Assembly: GCA_017849455.1 (NCBI GenBank)
Contig: JAFIGX010000023.1
Coordinates: 1-53,374, forward strand
Direction: 5' to 3'
DNA length: 53,374 bases
Source: Pseudobacter sp.
Lineage (GTDB): Bacteria > Bacteroidota > Bacteroidia > Chitinophagales > Chitinophagaceae
In this document: one piece after another, positions 1-7,159 of the stretch
Position numbering within the stretch: position 1 is the first letter of the stretch
How the letters are laid out: each line of letters opens with the position of its first letter
Notes under the pieces: generated by a model
What the model was told of the DNA's origin: nothing
What the model saw: only the letters and a program-made list of their open reading frames with translations
Database searches by the model: none
Program-made: the position numbers and the translations under genes

Positions 1-89
1 AAAGGATTAATGCGCTGCAAACCTACATTAATTCAAAAATCGGGCAAAGAAATTGTCTGAACCTGGATTTGTTGGATTTTATGGATTGA
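1..89 (+). other. Possible 3' end of a rightward gene cut by the window edge
   Basis: Two forward frames are open from the left edge. One reads to a TGA at 58-60 and ends in E-I-V. The other reads to a TGA at 87-89 and has the more protein-like composition (INALQTYINSKIG). In both cases the last codons run into the left arm of the inverted repeat that starts near base 55. The first frame ends in the same ATT-GTC-TGA string that ends alaS at 38441, so that stop may be supplied by the repeat. Too little is visible to assign a function, and the frame is undecided. Confidence 0.25.
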
Positions 90-226
90 GAGGAAAATGG
101 ATACTCTCAAGGGTAACTGTTGTTACACAACTGTGAAGTGTCAGTGCTAATATATCTTTCAATAAGTCTCAGAAGTAATCAACGACCTTTCCTCTCAATC
201 CATAAAATCCAACAAATCCAGGTTCA
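58..226. repeat. Perfect 39-bp inverted repeat with 91-bp spacer
   Basis: Bases 58-96 and 188-226 are exact reverse complements (core CTGGATTTGTTGGATTTTAT). The right arm begins about nine bases beyond the TGA of the leftward wecA-like gene (stop 235-237). The left arm starts at ATTGTCTGAAC, a string that also opens both arms of the related repeat at 38432-38695. It could fold into a long hairpin acting as a terminator for wecA. It belongs to a dispersed family rather than being a simple rho-independent terminator, since the arms are long and no clean T-run follows. Confidence 0.85.
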
Positions 227-234
227 AAGACAAA

Positions 235-1371
235 TCAGTTCTTATGCTCTAAAATAGTATCCTTTGTCAATGGAACGATCTTCGTTGAACCTTTGTCTTT
301 GCCTTCGGGCAGATCGACCGAACGGGCAACAAAAAGGCGGGGTTGCGGACGTGTGTAGTATAATGCAGCGATGCCGCAGAAAAAGATGCACATGATCGCC
401 AGTACGATCCAGGTGCAGCCAATATTGCGGCACGCATAGGCAGTTACGATGAAGAAGAGGTTGATGGCCACCAGGCCGAGCGTGATGGTGCGGTGCGACA
501 ATCCCTTATCGAGCAACAGATGATGGATATGGTTCCTGTCGGGACTGAAAGGGGAACGCCTGTGAAAGATGCGGATGGCAAAAACCCTTAATGTATCCAG
601 CAGAGGGATCATGAGAATGGTAAAGCCGAGGGCCGGTGATGCAGCGATCGGGTAGGCGACATCGGGAGCAGTGGCCGCATCGATGAATTTCACAACCAGG
701 ATGGAGGTGACGAGGCCGATCAGCAACGAGCCCGTATCGCCCATGAAGATCTTCGCCGGTTGAAAGTTGAAGATCAGGAATGCAGCCAGGCTGCCTGCCA
801 GGGAGAAAGAAAGGATGGCATAGGCCGGCATGTTGATCTGCAGGAAATAAAAGCCGAAGACCATCGAGGACATCAGCCCAAGACTGCCTGCCAGGCCATC
901 GATACCATCGATCAGGTTGAAGGAGTTGATGATAACGATAACGGTGAAATAGGTCAGCAACAAACTGAACGATTCCGGCAGTTCATGTATTCCCATGAAA
1001 CCATGCATGCTCTTGATCTGTACACCTCCTTTGTAAATAATGAGGAATGCGGCCAATACCTGGCCTATGAATTTTTTGATGGGAGAAATAACGAGTATAT
1101 CATCTTTAAGCCCTAGGAAAAAGATCACGAATGCTGCAGCTAAAAAATACTGGAACTCCAACGCGCCCTGGAACTGAATGGAAATAAGACAGGCGAGAAT
1201 AAATCCTGCGAAGATCCCGAGGCCGCCCAGTGAGGGGATAGGATCGATGTGGATCTTGCGTTCATCCGGAATATCGAATAGTTTTTTCCTCTCGGCCACT
1301 GTAATGATTACAGGGATAGCTAAAAAAGTGATCGTAAAAGAAATAGCTATGGAAAGTAGTACATCAAACAT
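235..1371 (-). CDS. WecA/TagO-type undecaprenyl-phosphate N-acetylhexosamine-1-phosphate transferase
   Basis: An integral membrane enzyme of the MraY/WecA family that moves a GlcNAc-1-phosphate-type group from a UDP-sugar onto undecaprenyl phosphate, starting O-antigen, capsule or other surface glycan synthesis. The 378-residue protein is almost wholly hydrophobic segments. Family motifs are in order: ERKIHIDPIPSLGG near residue 38, the Mg-binding LKDD near 89, NLIDGIDGLAG near 152, FMGDTGS near 210 and the cytosolic NHIHH loop near 282. The NHIHH loop and the lack of MraY-specific motifs favour WecA/TagO over peptidoglycan MraY. It is transcribed alone, divergently from the transketolase gene, and a long inverted repeat follows its stop. 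The exact sugar substrate cannot be read from the sequence. Confidence 0.9.
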   Translation of the reverse strand: MFDVLLSIAISFTITFLAIPVIITVAERKKLFDIPDERKIHIDPIPSLGGLGIFAGFILACLISIQFQGALEFQYFLAAAFVIFFLGLKDDILVISPIKKFIGQVLAAFLIIYKGGVQIKSMHGFMGIHELPESFSLLLTYFTVIVIINSFNLIDGIDGLAGSLGLMSSMVFGFYFLQINMPAYAILSFSLAGSLAAFLIFNFQPAKIFMGDTGSLLIGLVTSILVVKFIDAATAPDVAYPIAASPALGFTILMIPLLDTLRVFAIRIFHRRSPFSPDRNHIHHLLLDKGLSHRTITLGLVAINLFFIVTAYACRNIGCTWIVLAIMCIFFCGIAALYYTRPQPRLFVARSVDLPEGKDKGSTKIVPLTKDTILEHKN

Positions 1372-1583
1372 CAGCCCTGGTTTTGGTTTCCTAATATTTG
1401 TCTAAAATCATCTACGTGCTACTAAACTGACCGGTTGGGGCAAAATTGATGCCGGGGCGTAAAGCTACGGCGTATTTCTCAATATGAACTTCAAAACAGG
1501 CTACTTTATTGTTAACTCGGGGCTACTGGGAGCCAAAAATAAAGAAAACTTTTGTAGACTACATCAGCTCATAGCAAATTCCT

Positions 1584-1591
1584 TAGTTTTG
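1584..1591 (+). promoter_or_regulatory. Candidate -7 box of the transketolase gene
   Basis: TAGTTTTG matches the Bacteroidota -7 consensus TAnnTTTG and lies 20 bases before the ATG at 1612, which fits a short leader. No convincing -33 TTTG at the usual distance was found. The 240-bp space between the wecA-like gene and this gene holds nothing else recognisable. Confidence 0.4.
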
Positions 1592-1611
1592 CCACTCATT
1601 AAAGCCTGAAT

Positions 1612-2448
1612 ATGCCAGCGTTAAAAGACATTGCTACCCAGATACGTAGAGATATCGTTAGAATGGTACATGGAGCCGCCAGCGGCCATCCCGGTGGCTC
1701 ACTGGGATGCACAGATTATTTTACGGCCCTTTACTTTAAAGTGATGCAGCACAACCCGGCCTTCGATATGGATGCCCGGAATGAGGATGTTTTCGTGCTC
1801 TCCAATGGCCATATCTCCCCTGTTTTTTATTCCACCCTCGCCAGGTCCGGCTATTTCGATATTAAAGAATTATCTACTTTCCGGAGGATCGATTCCAGGC
1901 TGCAGGGCCATCCTGCCACGCATGAGCATCTCCCCGGGATCCGCATTGCCACTGGCTCTCTGGGCCAGGGTATGAGCGTAGCTATCGGCGCCGCCCTCGC
2001 AAAAAAGCTCAATGGTGATAAACACCTGGTCTTCTCCCTGCATGGTGATGGCGAGCTGGATGAAGGGCAGAACTGGGAAGCCATCATGTTTGCAGCACAC
2101 CATAAGGTCGATAACCTGATCTCGACAGTCGATTGGAACGGCCAGCAGATCGACGGCACTACCAACCAGGTAATGAATCTCGGGGACCTGGGCGCCAAGT
2201 TCGCCTCCTTTGGATGGGAAGTGGTCCGCCTCGAAAAAGGCAATGATGTAGATGAAGTGGTGGCCACCCTGGAAAAAGCCAAAACTTTTGTCGGAAAAAG
2301 CAAGCCCATCGTCATATTAATGACAACTGTAATGGGTAAGGGAGTGGATTTTATGGAAGGACACCATGAATGGCATGGCATCGCCCCCAACGATGAACAA
2401 TTGGCTAAAGCCCTGGCCCAACTGCCTGAAACACTCGGAGATTATTAA
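1612..2448 (+). CDS. Transketolase, N-terminal (thiamine diphosphate) subunit
   Basis: The 278 residues match only the first half of transketolase, the part that binds the diphosphate of thiamine diphosphate. Visible motifs are SGHPGGSLG near residue 24, a GSLGQGMSVAIGAALA stretch near 115, and the GDGELDEGQNWEA metal/diphosphate motif near 145. The enzyme moves two-carbon units between sugars in the non-oxidative pentose phosphate pathway. In bacteria with split transketolase the C-terminal half is normally the next gene; here the next gene is a convergent permease, so the partner must lie elsewhere or be missing. The reading frame shows no sign of decay, so this looks like a functional split subunit and not a truncation. 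Confidence 0.92.
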   Translation: MPALKDIATQIRRDIVRMVHGAASGHPGGSLGCTDYFTALYFKVMQHNPAFDMDARNEDVFVLSNGHISPVFYSTLARSGYFDIKELSTFRRIDSRLQGHPATHEHLPGIRIATGSLGQGMSVAIGAALAKKLNGDKHLVFSLHGDGELDEGQNWEAIMFAAHHKVDNLISTVDWNGQQIDGTTNQVMNLGDLGAKFASFGWEVVRLEKGNDVDEVVATLEKAKTFVGKSKPIVILMTTVMGKGVDFMEGHHEWHGIAPNDEQLAKALAQLPETLGDY

Positions 2449-2451
2449 TAC

Positions 2452-2510
2452 GAAGTAGGAGGTCAGAAATCGCTACGTCATCCGACTTCCTACTTCTGAC
2501 CTCCTACCTC
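2452..2510. terminator. Inverted repeat filling the gap between convergent genes
   Basis: Bases 2455-2468 (GTAGGAGGTCAGAA) pair with 2494-2507, a 14-bp stem with a 25-base loop. An alternative stem pairs 2452-2460 (GAAGTAGGA) with 2488-2496. It fills almost all of the space between the transketolase stop (2448) and the permease stop (2516) and probably serves as a two-way terminator. The motif has the look of a dispersed intergenic repeat. Confidence 0.65.
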
Positions 2511-2515
2511 ATACT

Positions 2516-3739
2516 TCAGCTCCTTAATTCGATCGGCTGCAATGCCGCCTTTCGGGAAGGGAACCACGAAGCAATGACGGCCACCAGCAGAACAGTAACG
2601 GTGACCAGTAAAAAATCGAAAGGGACCAGCTTGACGGGATAGTAATCGATCAGGAATGTACCCCCTTCGAGGGCAATCAGTTTGTATTTTACCTGCGCCC
2701 AGCAAAAGATAACGGCCAGTACAAATCCTGCAATAGCACCGATAGATGCCAGCAGTAATCCTTCACTGAGGAATATTTTTTGGATGAGCTTGTTATTGGC
2801 CCCCATGGCCTTGAGAGCCTGTACATCTTTTTGTTTTTCCAGCACCAGCATGGTCAATCCGCCGATCATCGTGAATGCCGCCACGATCAGCATTAAAGTG
2901 AGAATACCATAGATGGCCCATTTCTCAAGGGTCATTACACTGTACAGGCTTTTGTTCTGTTCATATTTCGTATCGATCCGGTAGGCAGCGCCAAAGATCC
3001 CGGCCAGCTTTTTCTTCACGGCATCGGCCTTGCTGCCGTCTTTCAACCCGATCTCCACAGCACTGTATTCTTCGGCCTTCAGCCCCATCATGTGCTTCAT
3101 GAAAGCCAGGTTGGTGATCGCATACCGGTTATCGATATCCGCCTGGATCAGGAAGGCGCCGGCCGTATTGATATTGGCCACCGAGAATGATTGGGAAGGA
3201 TCGATGGTATTGACAGGAACACCTCTCTTGAAGAGATAGAGCGTAAGGGGAAAAAGGTTCTTATCCGATTCCACGGCCAGTGCATTCTCCACGCCGTTCC
3301 CCAGTACAATGGATGGGTTGTCTTCCGTTCCGGTCGTGAAATGGCCGCGGAACACTTTGTCCGGAACACCAGCCACATACCTGTAGTTCTCATCTACCCC
3401 TTTCACATCCACGATCACTTTGGTATCGCCATTCAGCAGCAGGGTTTTTTCTTCCGCCACCAATGAATAGTAGGCGATCTCCCCAACGGCCCCCAATTGC
3501 TGCAATTGGGCAGGCGTTGCCGTGATGATCTTGCCCTTTACCGGTGAAATGCGTATATCGGTATAAAAAGAGGAGTAGAGGGATTTGACCAGTCCTTCGA
3601 ACCCATTGAACACGCTCAGCACCACGATGAAGGCAAACGTGATACAGGTGATAGCGATCATGCTGATCCATGCGATCACATTGATGGCATTGGTCGATTT
3701 TTTCGCTTTGAAATAACGCCAGGCAAAGAGGAAGTTCAT
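2516..3739 (-). CDS. LolC/LolE-family ABC transporter permease
   Basis: A 407-residue inner-membrane permease of the FtsX-like/LolCE family. It has one membrane segment near the N-terminus (about residues 18-45, with the family motif VLSVFNGFEGLV), a large periplasmic MacB-like domain (about 50-255), and three more membrane segments in the last 150 residues with the TMIGGLTMLVLEKQKDVQALKAMGA signature split around residue 290-315. In proteobacteria LolCDE releases lipoproteins from the inner membrane for transport to the outer membrane. Bacteroidota usually have one such permease that may act as a homodimer. It follows rbfA in the same direction with a repeat between them. The ATPase partner (LolD) is not in the window, so the substrate is inferred from family membership. 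Confidence 0.85.
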   Translation of the reverse strand: MNFLFAWRYFKAKKSTNAINVIAWISMIAITCITFAFIVVLSVFNGFEGLVKSLYSSFYTDIRISPVKGKIITATPAQLQQLGAVGEIAYYSLVAEEKTLLLNGDTKVIVDVKGVDENYRYVAGVPDKVFRGHFTTGTEDNPSIVLGNGVENALAVESDKNLFPLTLYLFKRGVPVNTIDPSQSFSVANINTAGAFLIQADIDNRYAITNLAFMKHMMGLKAEEYSAVEIGLKDGSKADAVKKKLAGIFGAAYRIDTKYEQNKSLYSVMTLEKWAIYGILTLMLIVAAFTMIGGLTMLVLEKQKDVQALKAMGANNKLIQKIFLSEGLLLASIGAIAGFVLAVIFCWAQVKYKLIALEGGTFLIDYYPVKLVPFDFLLVTVTVLLVAVIASWFPSRKAALQPIELRS

Positions 3740-3760
3740 GGGGTTGCTTGATATGTTTAC

Positions 3761-3846
3761 AAGTTGAAAGGTTGAAATGTTGAAAAGGAATTCCTCGCAT
3801 TACAGGTTTCCCTTGTCAACCTGTCAACATTTCAACCTGTCAACTT
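3761..3846. repeat. Inverted repeat (GTTGACAGG family) overlapping the rbfA stop codon
   Basis: Bases 3769-3783 (AGGTTGAAATGTTGA) and 3824-3838 are perfect reverse complements. The wider arms 3761-3788 and 3811-3846 also match, apart from an eight-base insertion in the right arm. The TGA of rbfA (3840-3842) lies inside the right arm. It sits between rbfA and the downstream permease gene, so it could attenuate transcription within this two-gene unit. The same sequence family recurs at 6163-6250. Confidence 0.75.
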
Positions 3847-4199
3847 TTTCCTTTATTAATATCCTTAAACAATTTCTCCATCCTGAACACCTGGTCCAGC
3901 GTATCGTCCAGGAAGAATTTCAGTTCGGGCATCCGGCGCAATTGCCTGGCCACGCGTGCCGTCAGCTCCTTTTTGATCTCCCATCCCCGCTCTTCGATCT
4001 TTTTCAGGGCGGCTGCGCCGTCCTTTACCTGGAATAAGCTCAGGTAAATGCGAGCTTCCAGCAGGTCGGGCGTCATCTTTACGGATGCGATAGATACCAT
4101 GCCCCCGTCGAGCATATTGAGGCCCAGCCGCTGGAAAATGCCGTTCAATTCCTCGTTCAGGAGGCCGGCTACCTGTTTTTGTCTTTTACCTTCTTGCAT
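3840..4199 (-). CDS. rbfA: Ribosome-binding factor A
   Basis: A 119-residue protein of the RbfA family, which binds the 30S subunit and helps 16S rRNA 5'-end maturation and cold adaptation. The length is normal for the family. The N-terminal KQVAGLLNEELN helix, the central MVSIASVKMTPDLLEARIYLSLF region that carries the KH-like fold, and the C-terminal RQLRRMPELKFFLDDTLD block (canonical pattern LR..P.L.F..D) are all present. It lies upstream of the lolC/E-like gene on the same strand. Its last codons and stop are part of an inverted repeat. Confidence 0.93.
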   Translation of the reverse strand: MQEGKRQKQVAGLLNEELNGIFQRLGLNMLDGGMVSIASVKMTPDLLEARIYLSLFQVKDGAAALKKIEERGWEIKKELTARVARQLRRMPELKFFLDDTLDQVFRMEKLFKDINKGKS

Positions 4200-4231
4200 T
4201 CCTTTAACGGATTAATCATTGTAAAATTAGT

Positions 4232-4238
4232 TACTTTG
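4232..4238 (+). promoter_or_regulatory. Candidate -7 box upstream of the msbA leader ORF
   Basis: TACTTTG is one base shorter than the TAnnTTTG consensus. Transcription starting a few bases on would give a short leader to the ATG at 4260 and would include both the 24-codon ORF and the ABC exporter gene. Confidence 0.3.
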
Positions 4239-4259
4239 CGCTGTTTATAGCTACTAATC

Positions 4260-4334
4260 ATGCAGATTATTGCCGTTGCTCCCCGCAAGGGAGTCATTCC
4301 CGGGCCTGATCTCCGTGGTTTTACTCAATTGTAA
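4260..4334 (+). CDS. 24-codon upstream ORF before the ABC exporter
   Basis: ATG at 4260 opens a 24-codon frame (MQIIAVAPRKGVIPGPDLRG, then FTQL) that ends with TAA at 4332-4334, six bases before the ATG of the exporter and in the same frame. A promoter-like box lies about 22 bases upstream of its ATG. It could be a leader peptide whose translation is coupled to the exporter, or chance. No known family is recognised in it. Confidence 0.35.
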   Translation: MQIIAVAPRKGVIPGPDLRGFTQL

Positions 4335-4340
4335 TTATTC

Positions 4341-6161
4341 ATGAAGCGATTTTCGATCATTCTCCATTACCTCCGCAATCAGAAAGGACAGATCCTGTTA
4401 TACCTGTTATTCATCCTGTTGTCGATCATTTTTTCATTGGTGTCGCTGGCCATGCTGGCGCCCTTCCTTCAATTGTTGTTCGGTATCGAGCAATTAGTGG
4501 AAGTAAAGCCCGATTTCACGTTCAGTTCATCAGGCATCATCAATTATTTCAAATACCTCCTGAGCCATCTCATCACTACTTATGGTCAAACCACGGCACT
4601 CGCAGCTATCTGTGTGACCGTTGTCTTGTCGATCCTTCTGAAAAACCTTTTCCTGTACCTTTCATATCGTATAATGATCCCCTTGCGGAACAGGGTGATG
4701 ACCCGCTTCCGCGCCGATATGTACGATAAGATCCTGCAGCTTCCTATCGGGTTCTTTACCGAGCAAAGAAAGGGCGATATCATGTCGCGCATGAGCAACG
4801 ACATGAACGAGATCGAATGGAGCATCATCAGTACACTGGAAGGTTTGATCCGTGATCCGTTGAATATCATCATTATCCTGGTGAGCCTGGTTTTCCTGAG
4901 CCCCATGCTCTCTCTTTTCCTGGTGATCTTGTTGCCGCTTACCGCTTTCATCATTGGCCGTGTAAGCCGGAGCCTCAAAAAACAATCGGGAGTGGCGCAG
5001 GAGCAGCAGGGCTTACTGTTATCCATACTCGATGAAACACTGGGAGGACTGCGTGTAGTGAAAGCATTCAATGCCGAGAAACTGTTGCGCAATAAATTCT
5101 TTTCCACCAATGAGTTCCTCCATACCATGCGCGTGAAAATGGCCTTCCGCCGTGATCTCGCCTCCCCACTTTCGGAATTCATGGGGGTTTTGGTGTTGAG
5201 CTGTATTCTCTGGATCGGCGGACAGATGGTGCTGGGCAAGCAGGCCGGACTGGAAGCCGGCGCTTTCATCACTTACATCGTTTTCTTTACCCAGATCATC
5301 AACCCCGCCAAGTCCTTATCCACTGCCTTTTACAATGCCCAACGCGGTAGCGCGGCCATCCAGCGCATCGAAGAGATCCTCAAAGCAGATCTCACAGTAA
5401 AAGAGGTCGACAATCCCAAACAGCTTACCAGCTTCCGTCATAGCATCGAGTTCCGCAACGTTACCTTTAAGTATGAGGATGTCACCATCCTCGACAATAT
5501 CAACCTCACGATCGAAAAAGGAAAGACCGTGGCATTCGTGGGTTCTTCCGGCGCCGGCAAATCCACCCTCGCCGACCTTATCCCCCGCTTCCACGATGTG
5601 ACCAGCGGAGAGGTCCTGATCGACGGCGTCAATATCAAGGAGTATTCCCTGCTCTCTCTCCGCGACCAGATGGGTATTGTAACACAGGAACCCATTCTCT
5701 TCAACGATACCATCGCCAATAATATCGCCCTCGGTAACCCGGTGGCCACTATCGATGAGATCGAGCAGGCAGCCAAAGTGGCCAATGCACATGATTTCAT
5801 CATGAACAAGGAGGAGAATTATCAGACCAATATCGGCGACCGTGGCAGCAAGCTCAGCGGGGGCGAACGCCAGCGCGTTACCATTGCCCGGGCCGTATTG
5901 AAGAACCCGCCGATCCTGATCCTCGATGAAGCCACTTCCTCCCTCGATACGGAAAGCGAACGTCTCGTTCAGGACGCCATCAACAAAATGATGGCCAACC
6001 GCACCAGTATCGTGATCGCACACCGTCTCAGCACGATCCGCCATGCAGACGAGATCATCGTTCTGCAAAAAGGAAAGATCGTAGAGCGCGGCAACCACGA
6101 TGAACTGATCGATCATCAGGGATTTTATAACAGGCTTGTAGAGATGCAGGAAGTAAAATGA
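4341..6161 (+). CDS. MsbA-like ABC exporter (permease-ATPase half transporter)
   Basis: A 606-residue half transporter with six membrane helices in the first ~325 residues, followed by a nucleotide-binding domain. In the ATPase part the Walker A GSSGAGKST is near residue 401, the signature LSGGERQR near 504, Walker B ILILDEATSSLD near 525 and the H-loop IAHRLST near 560, all intact. Homodimers of this family flip lipids (lipid A core in MsbA) or export drugs. In Gram-negative Bacteroidota an MsbA-like role in lipopolysaccharide transport is plausible but not shown by sequence alone. It stands as a single gene, convergent with the fkbM methyltransferase, with a repeat between. Confidence 0.88.
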   Translation: MKRFSIILHYLRNQKGQILLYLLFILLSIIFSLVSLAMLAPFLQLLFGIEQLVEVKPDFTFSSSGIINYFKYLLSHLITTYGQTTALAAICVTVVLSILLKNLFLYLSYRIMIPLRNRVMTRFRADMYDKILQLPIGFFTEQRKGDIMSRMSNDMNEIEWSIISTLEGLIRDPLNIIIILVSLVFLSPMLSLFLVILLPLTAFIIGRVSRSLKKQSGVAQEQQGLLLSILDETLGGLRVVKAFNAEKLLRNKFFSTNEFLHTMRVKMAFRRDLASPLSEFMGVLVLSCILWIGGQMVLGKQAGLEAGAFITYIVFFTQIINPAKSLSTAFYNAQRGSAAIQRIEEILKADLTVKEVDNPKQLTSFRHSIEFRNVTFKYEDVTILDNINLTIEKGKTVAFVGSSGAGKSTLADLIPRFHDVTSGEVLIDGVNIKEYSLLSLRDQMGIVTQEPILFNDTIANNIALGNPVATIDEIEQAAKVANAHDFIMNKEENYQTNIGDRGSKLSGGERQRVTIARAVLKNPPILILDEATSSLDTESERLVQDAINKMMANRTSIVIAHRLSTIRHADEIIVLQKGKIVERGNHDELIDHQGFYNRLVEMQEVK

Positions 6162-6162
6162 T

Positions 6163-6250
6163 GTTGACAGGTTAACAGGTTGAAATGTTGATAGGTGGGG
6201 ACCAGCCTTTCGGAGGTCACCCTGTCAACTTATTAACCTGTAAACTTGTA
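6163..6250. repeat. Imperfect inverted repeat (GTTGACAGG family) between convergent genes
   Basis: The left arm 6175-6195 and right arm 6221-6241 match as reverse complements at 17 of 21 bases, and an inner GGTG/CACC pair extends the fold. The repeat starts one base after the exporter stop (6159-6161) and ends a few bases before the fkbM stop (6254-6256). It shares the core ACAGGTTGAAATGTTGA with the repeat at 3761-3846. It is a probable terminator for both genes. Confidence 0.65.
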
Positions 6251-6253
6251 AAC

Positions 6254-7135
6254 CTACCGTGGCTTCGCGTAGAAATTGAAATGCTCCCATTTGTTCATCC
6301 CGGCAGCATCCAGGATTTTCTCTGTAGGTGTATTTTCCTCGAAATCGCCGAAATAATAAAGCTCATAGCCTTTGTTCGATAATCCATCGAAAAGCTCTTT
6401 GCGTTCTTCTTTCGTGAGCTTGCCAAAACATTCGGCCACAACTACGGGCTTGTGTTTGTCAATGAGCGCAGAAATGGATTTGATGATCTCCTTATCATAT
6501 CCTTCCGTATCGATCTTGATGAAAGAGAGTTTATCGGTCCAGGATGCATAATTTTTTTGCAGGTACCTTTCCAGGTTGATGCCCTGGATCTTCTGCTGAA
6601 GCGTGAATGAACCGTGGCGGTTGTTCTGTTCTGTCGAGATGCCACCATTGCTGAACGAAGCTTCGGACGATGCATAATAAAAATCACCATCCTCATCTGT
6701 TATGGCAAAAGGCAGGGGTATGATGTTCGTCGTGTTCCTGTTCAGGCCCGCATTGACCTCCAGGATCCTGAACACATGCGGGTTAGGGTCGAAGCCCAGT
6801 ACTATCCCCGACCTCCCGGCAGCCAGCGCCATCGGTACTGTGGTATCGCCTATGTTACCGCCGATATCGATAGCCAGACTTCCGGCCGGAATGAATTTCC
6901 TGAAAAAATTAACGGTAGACTGGGTGATCTCTATCCTCGACACCAGTGGATTTTTCCAGTTCGCAAATTCTACAGTTCCGGATTCCGGCAACTCGAACCT
7001 TTCGATCTCGTAAGGGTATTCACTGAAAAATCTGCGAGCTTTTTTTCTGGCAAAGGTGGCTTTCAAATAACGCAATAACATGAGGGGCTTGTTTACGACA
7101 AATGTATAAATAGAAAGGGAGATATTTTCGTACAT
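6254..7135 (-). CDS. FkbM-family SAM-dependent methyltransferase
   Basis: A 293-residue protein (275 if the later ATG is used) with an FkbM-type methyltransferase fold. The SAM-binding glycine-rich motif AIDIGGNIGDTT is near residue 92, followed by the acidic-loop VLGFDPNPHVFRILEVN near 122, and a later FIKIDTEGYDKEIIKS block typical of FkbM near 208. These enzymes methylate hydroxyls of sugars, polyketides or lipids; the substrate here is unknown. The ATG at 7135 is only 24 bp from the start of the divergent peptidase gene. A later ATG at 7081 has a perfect -7 box (TACATTTG, minus strand, 7106-7099) directly upstream, so translation from 7081 is a real alternative. Confidence 0.85.
   Translation of the reverse strand: MYENISLSIYTFVVNKPLMLLRYLKATFARKKARRFFSEYPYEIERFELPESGTVEFANWKNPLVSRIEITQSTVNFFRKFIPAGSLAIDIGGNIGDTTVPMALAAGRSGIVLGFDPNPHVFRILEVNAGLNRNTTNIIPLPFAITDEDGDFYYASSEASFSNGGISTEQNNRHGSFTLQQKIQGINLERYLQKNYASWTDKLSFIKIDTEGYDKEIIKSISALIDKHKPVVVAECFGKLTKEERKELFDGLSNKGYELYYFGDFEENTPTEKILDAAGMNKWEHFNFYAKPR
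7099..7106 (-). promoter_or_regulatory. Candidate -7 box pointing into fkbM
   Basis: On the minus strand the sequence reads TACATTTG, an exact TAnnTTTG match, 18 bases before an in-frame ATG at 7081. It lies inside the longer version of the coding region, so it argues for the shorter start. Confidence 0.35.
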
Positions 7136-7159
7136 TCACCCCTTAATTTTTTAAGGCAC

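Noticed and set aside
5316..6116. 266-codon minus-strand frame inside the ABC exporter
   Set aside because: It mirrors the ATPase domain of the real gene and shows no recognisable motif of its own.
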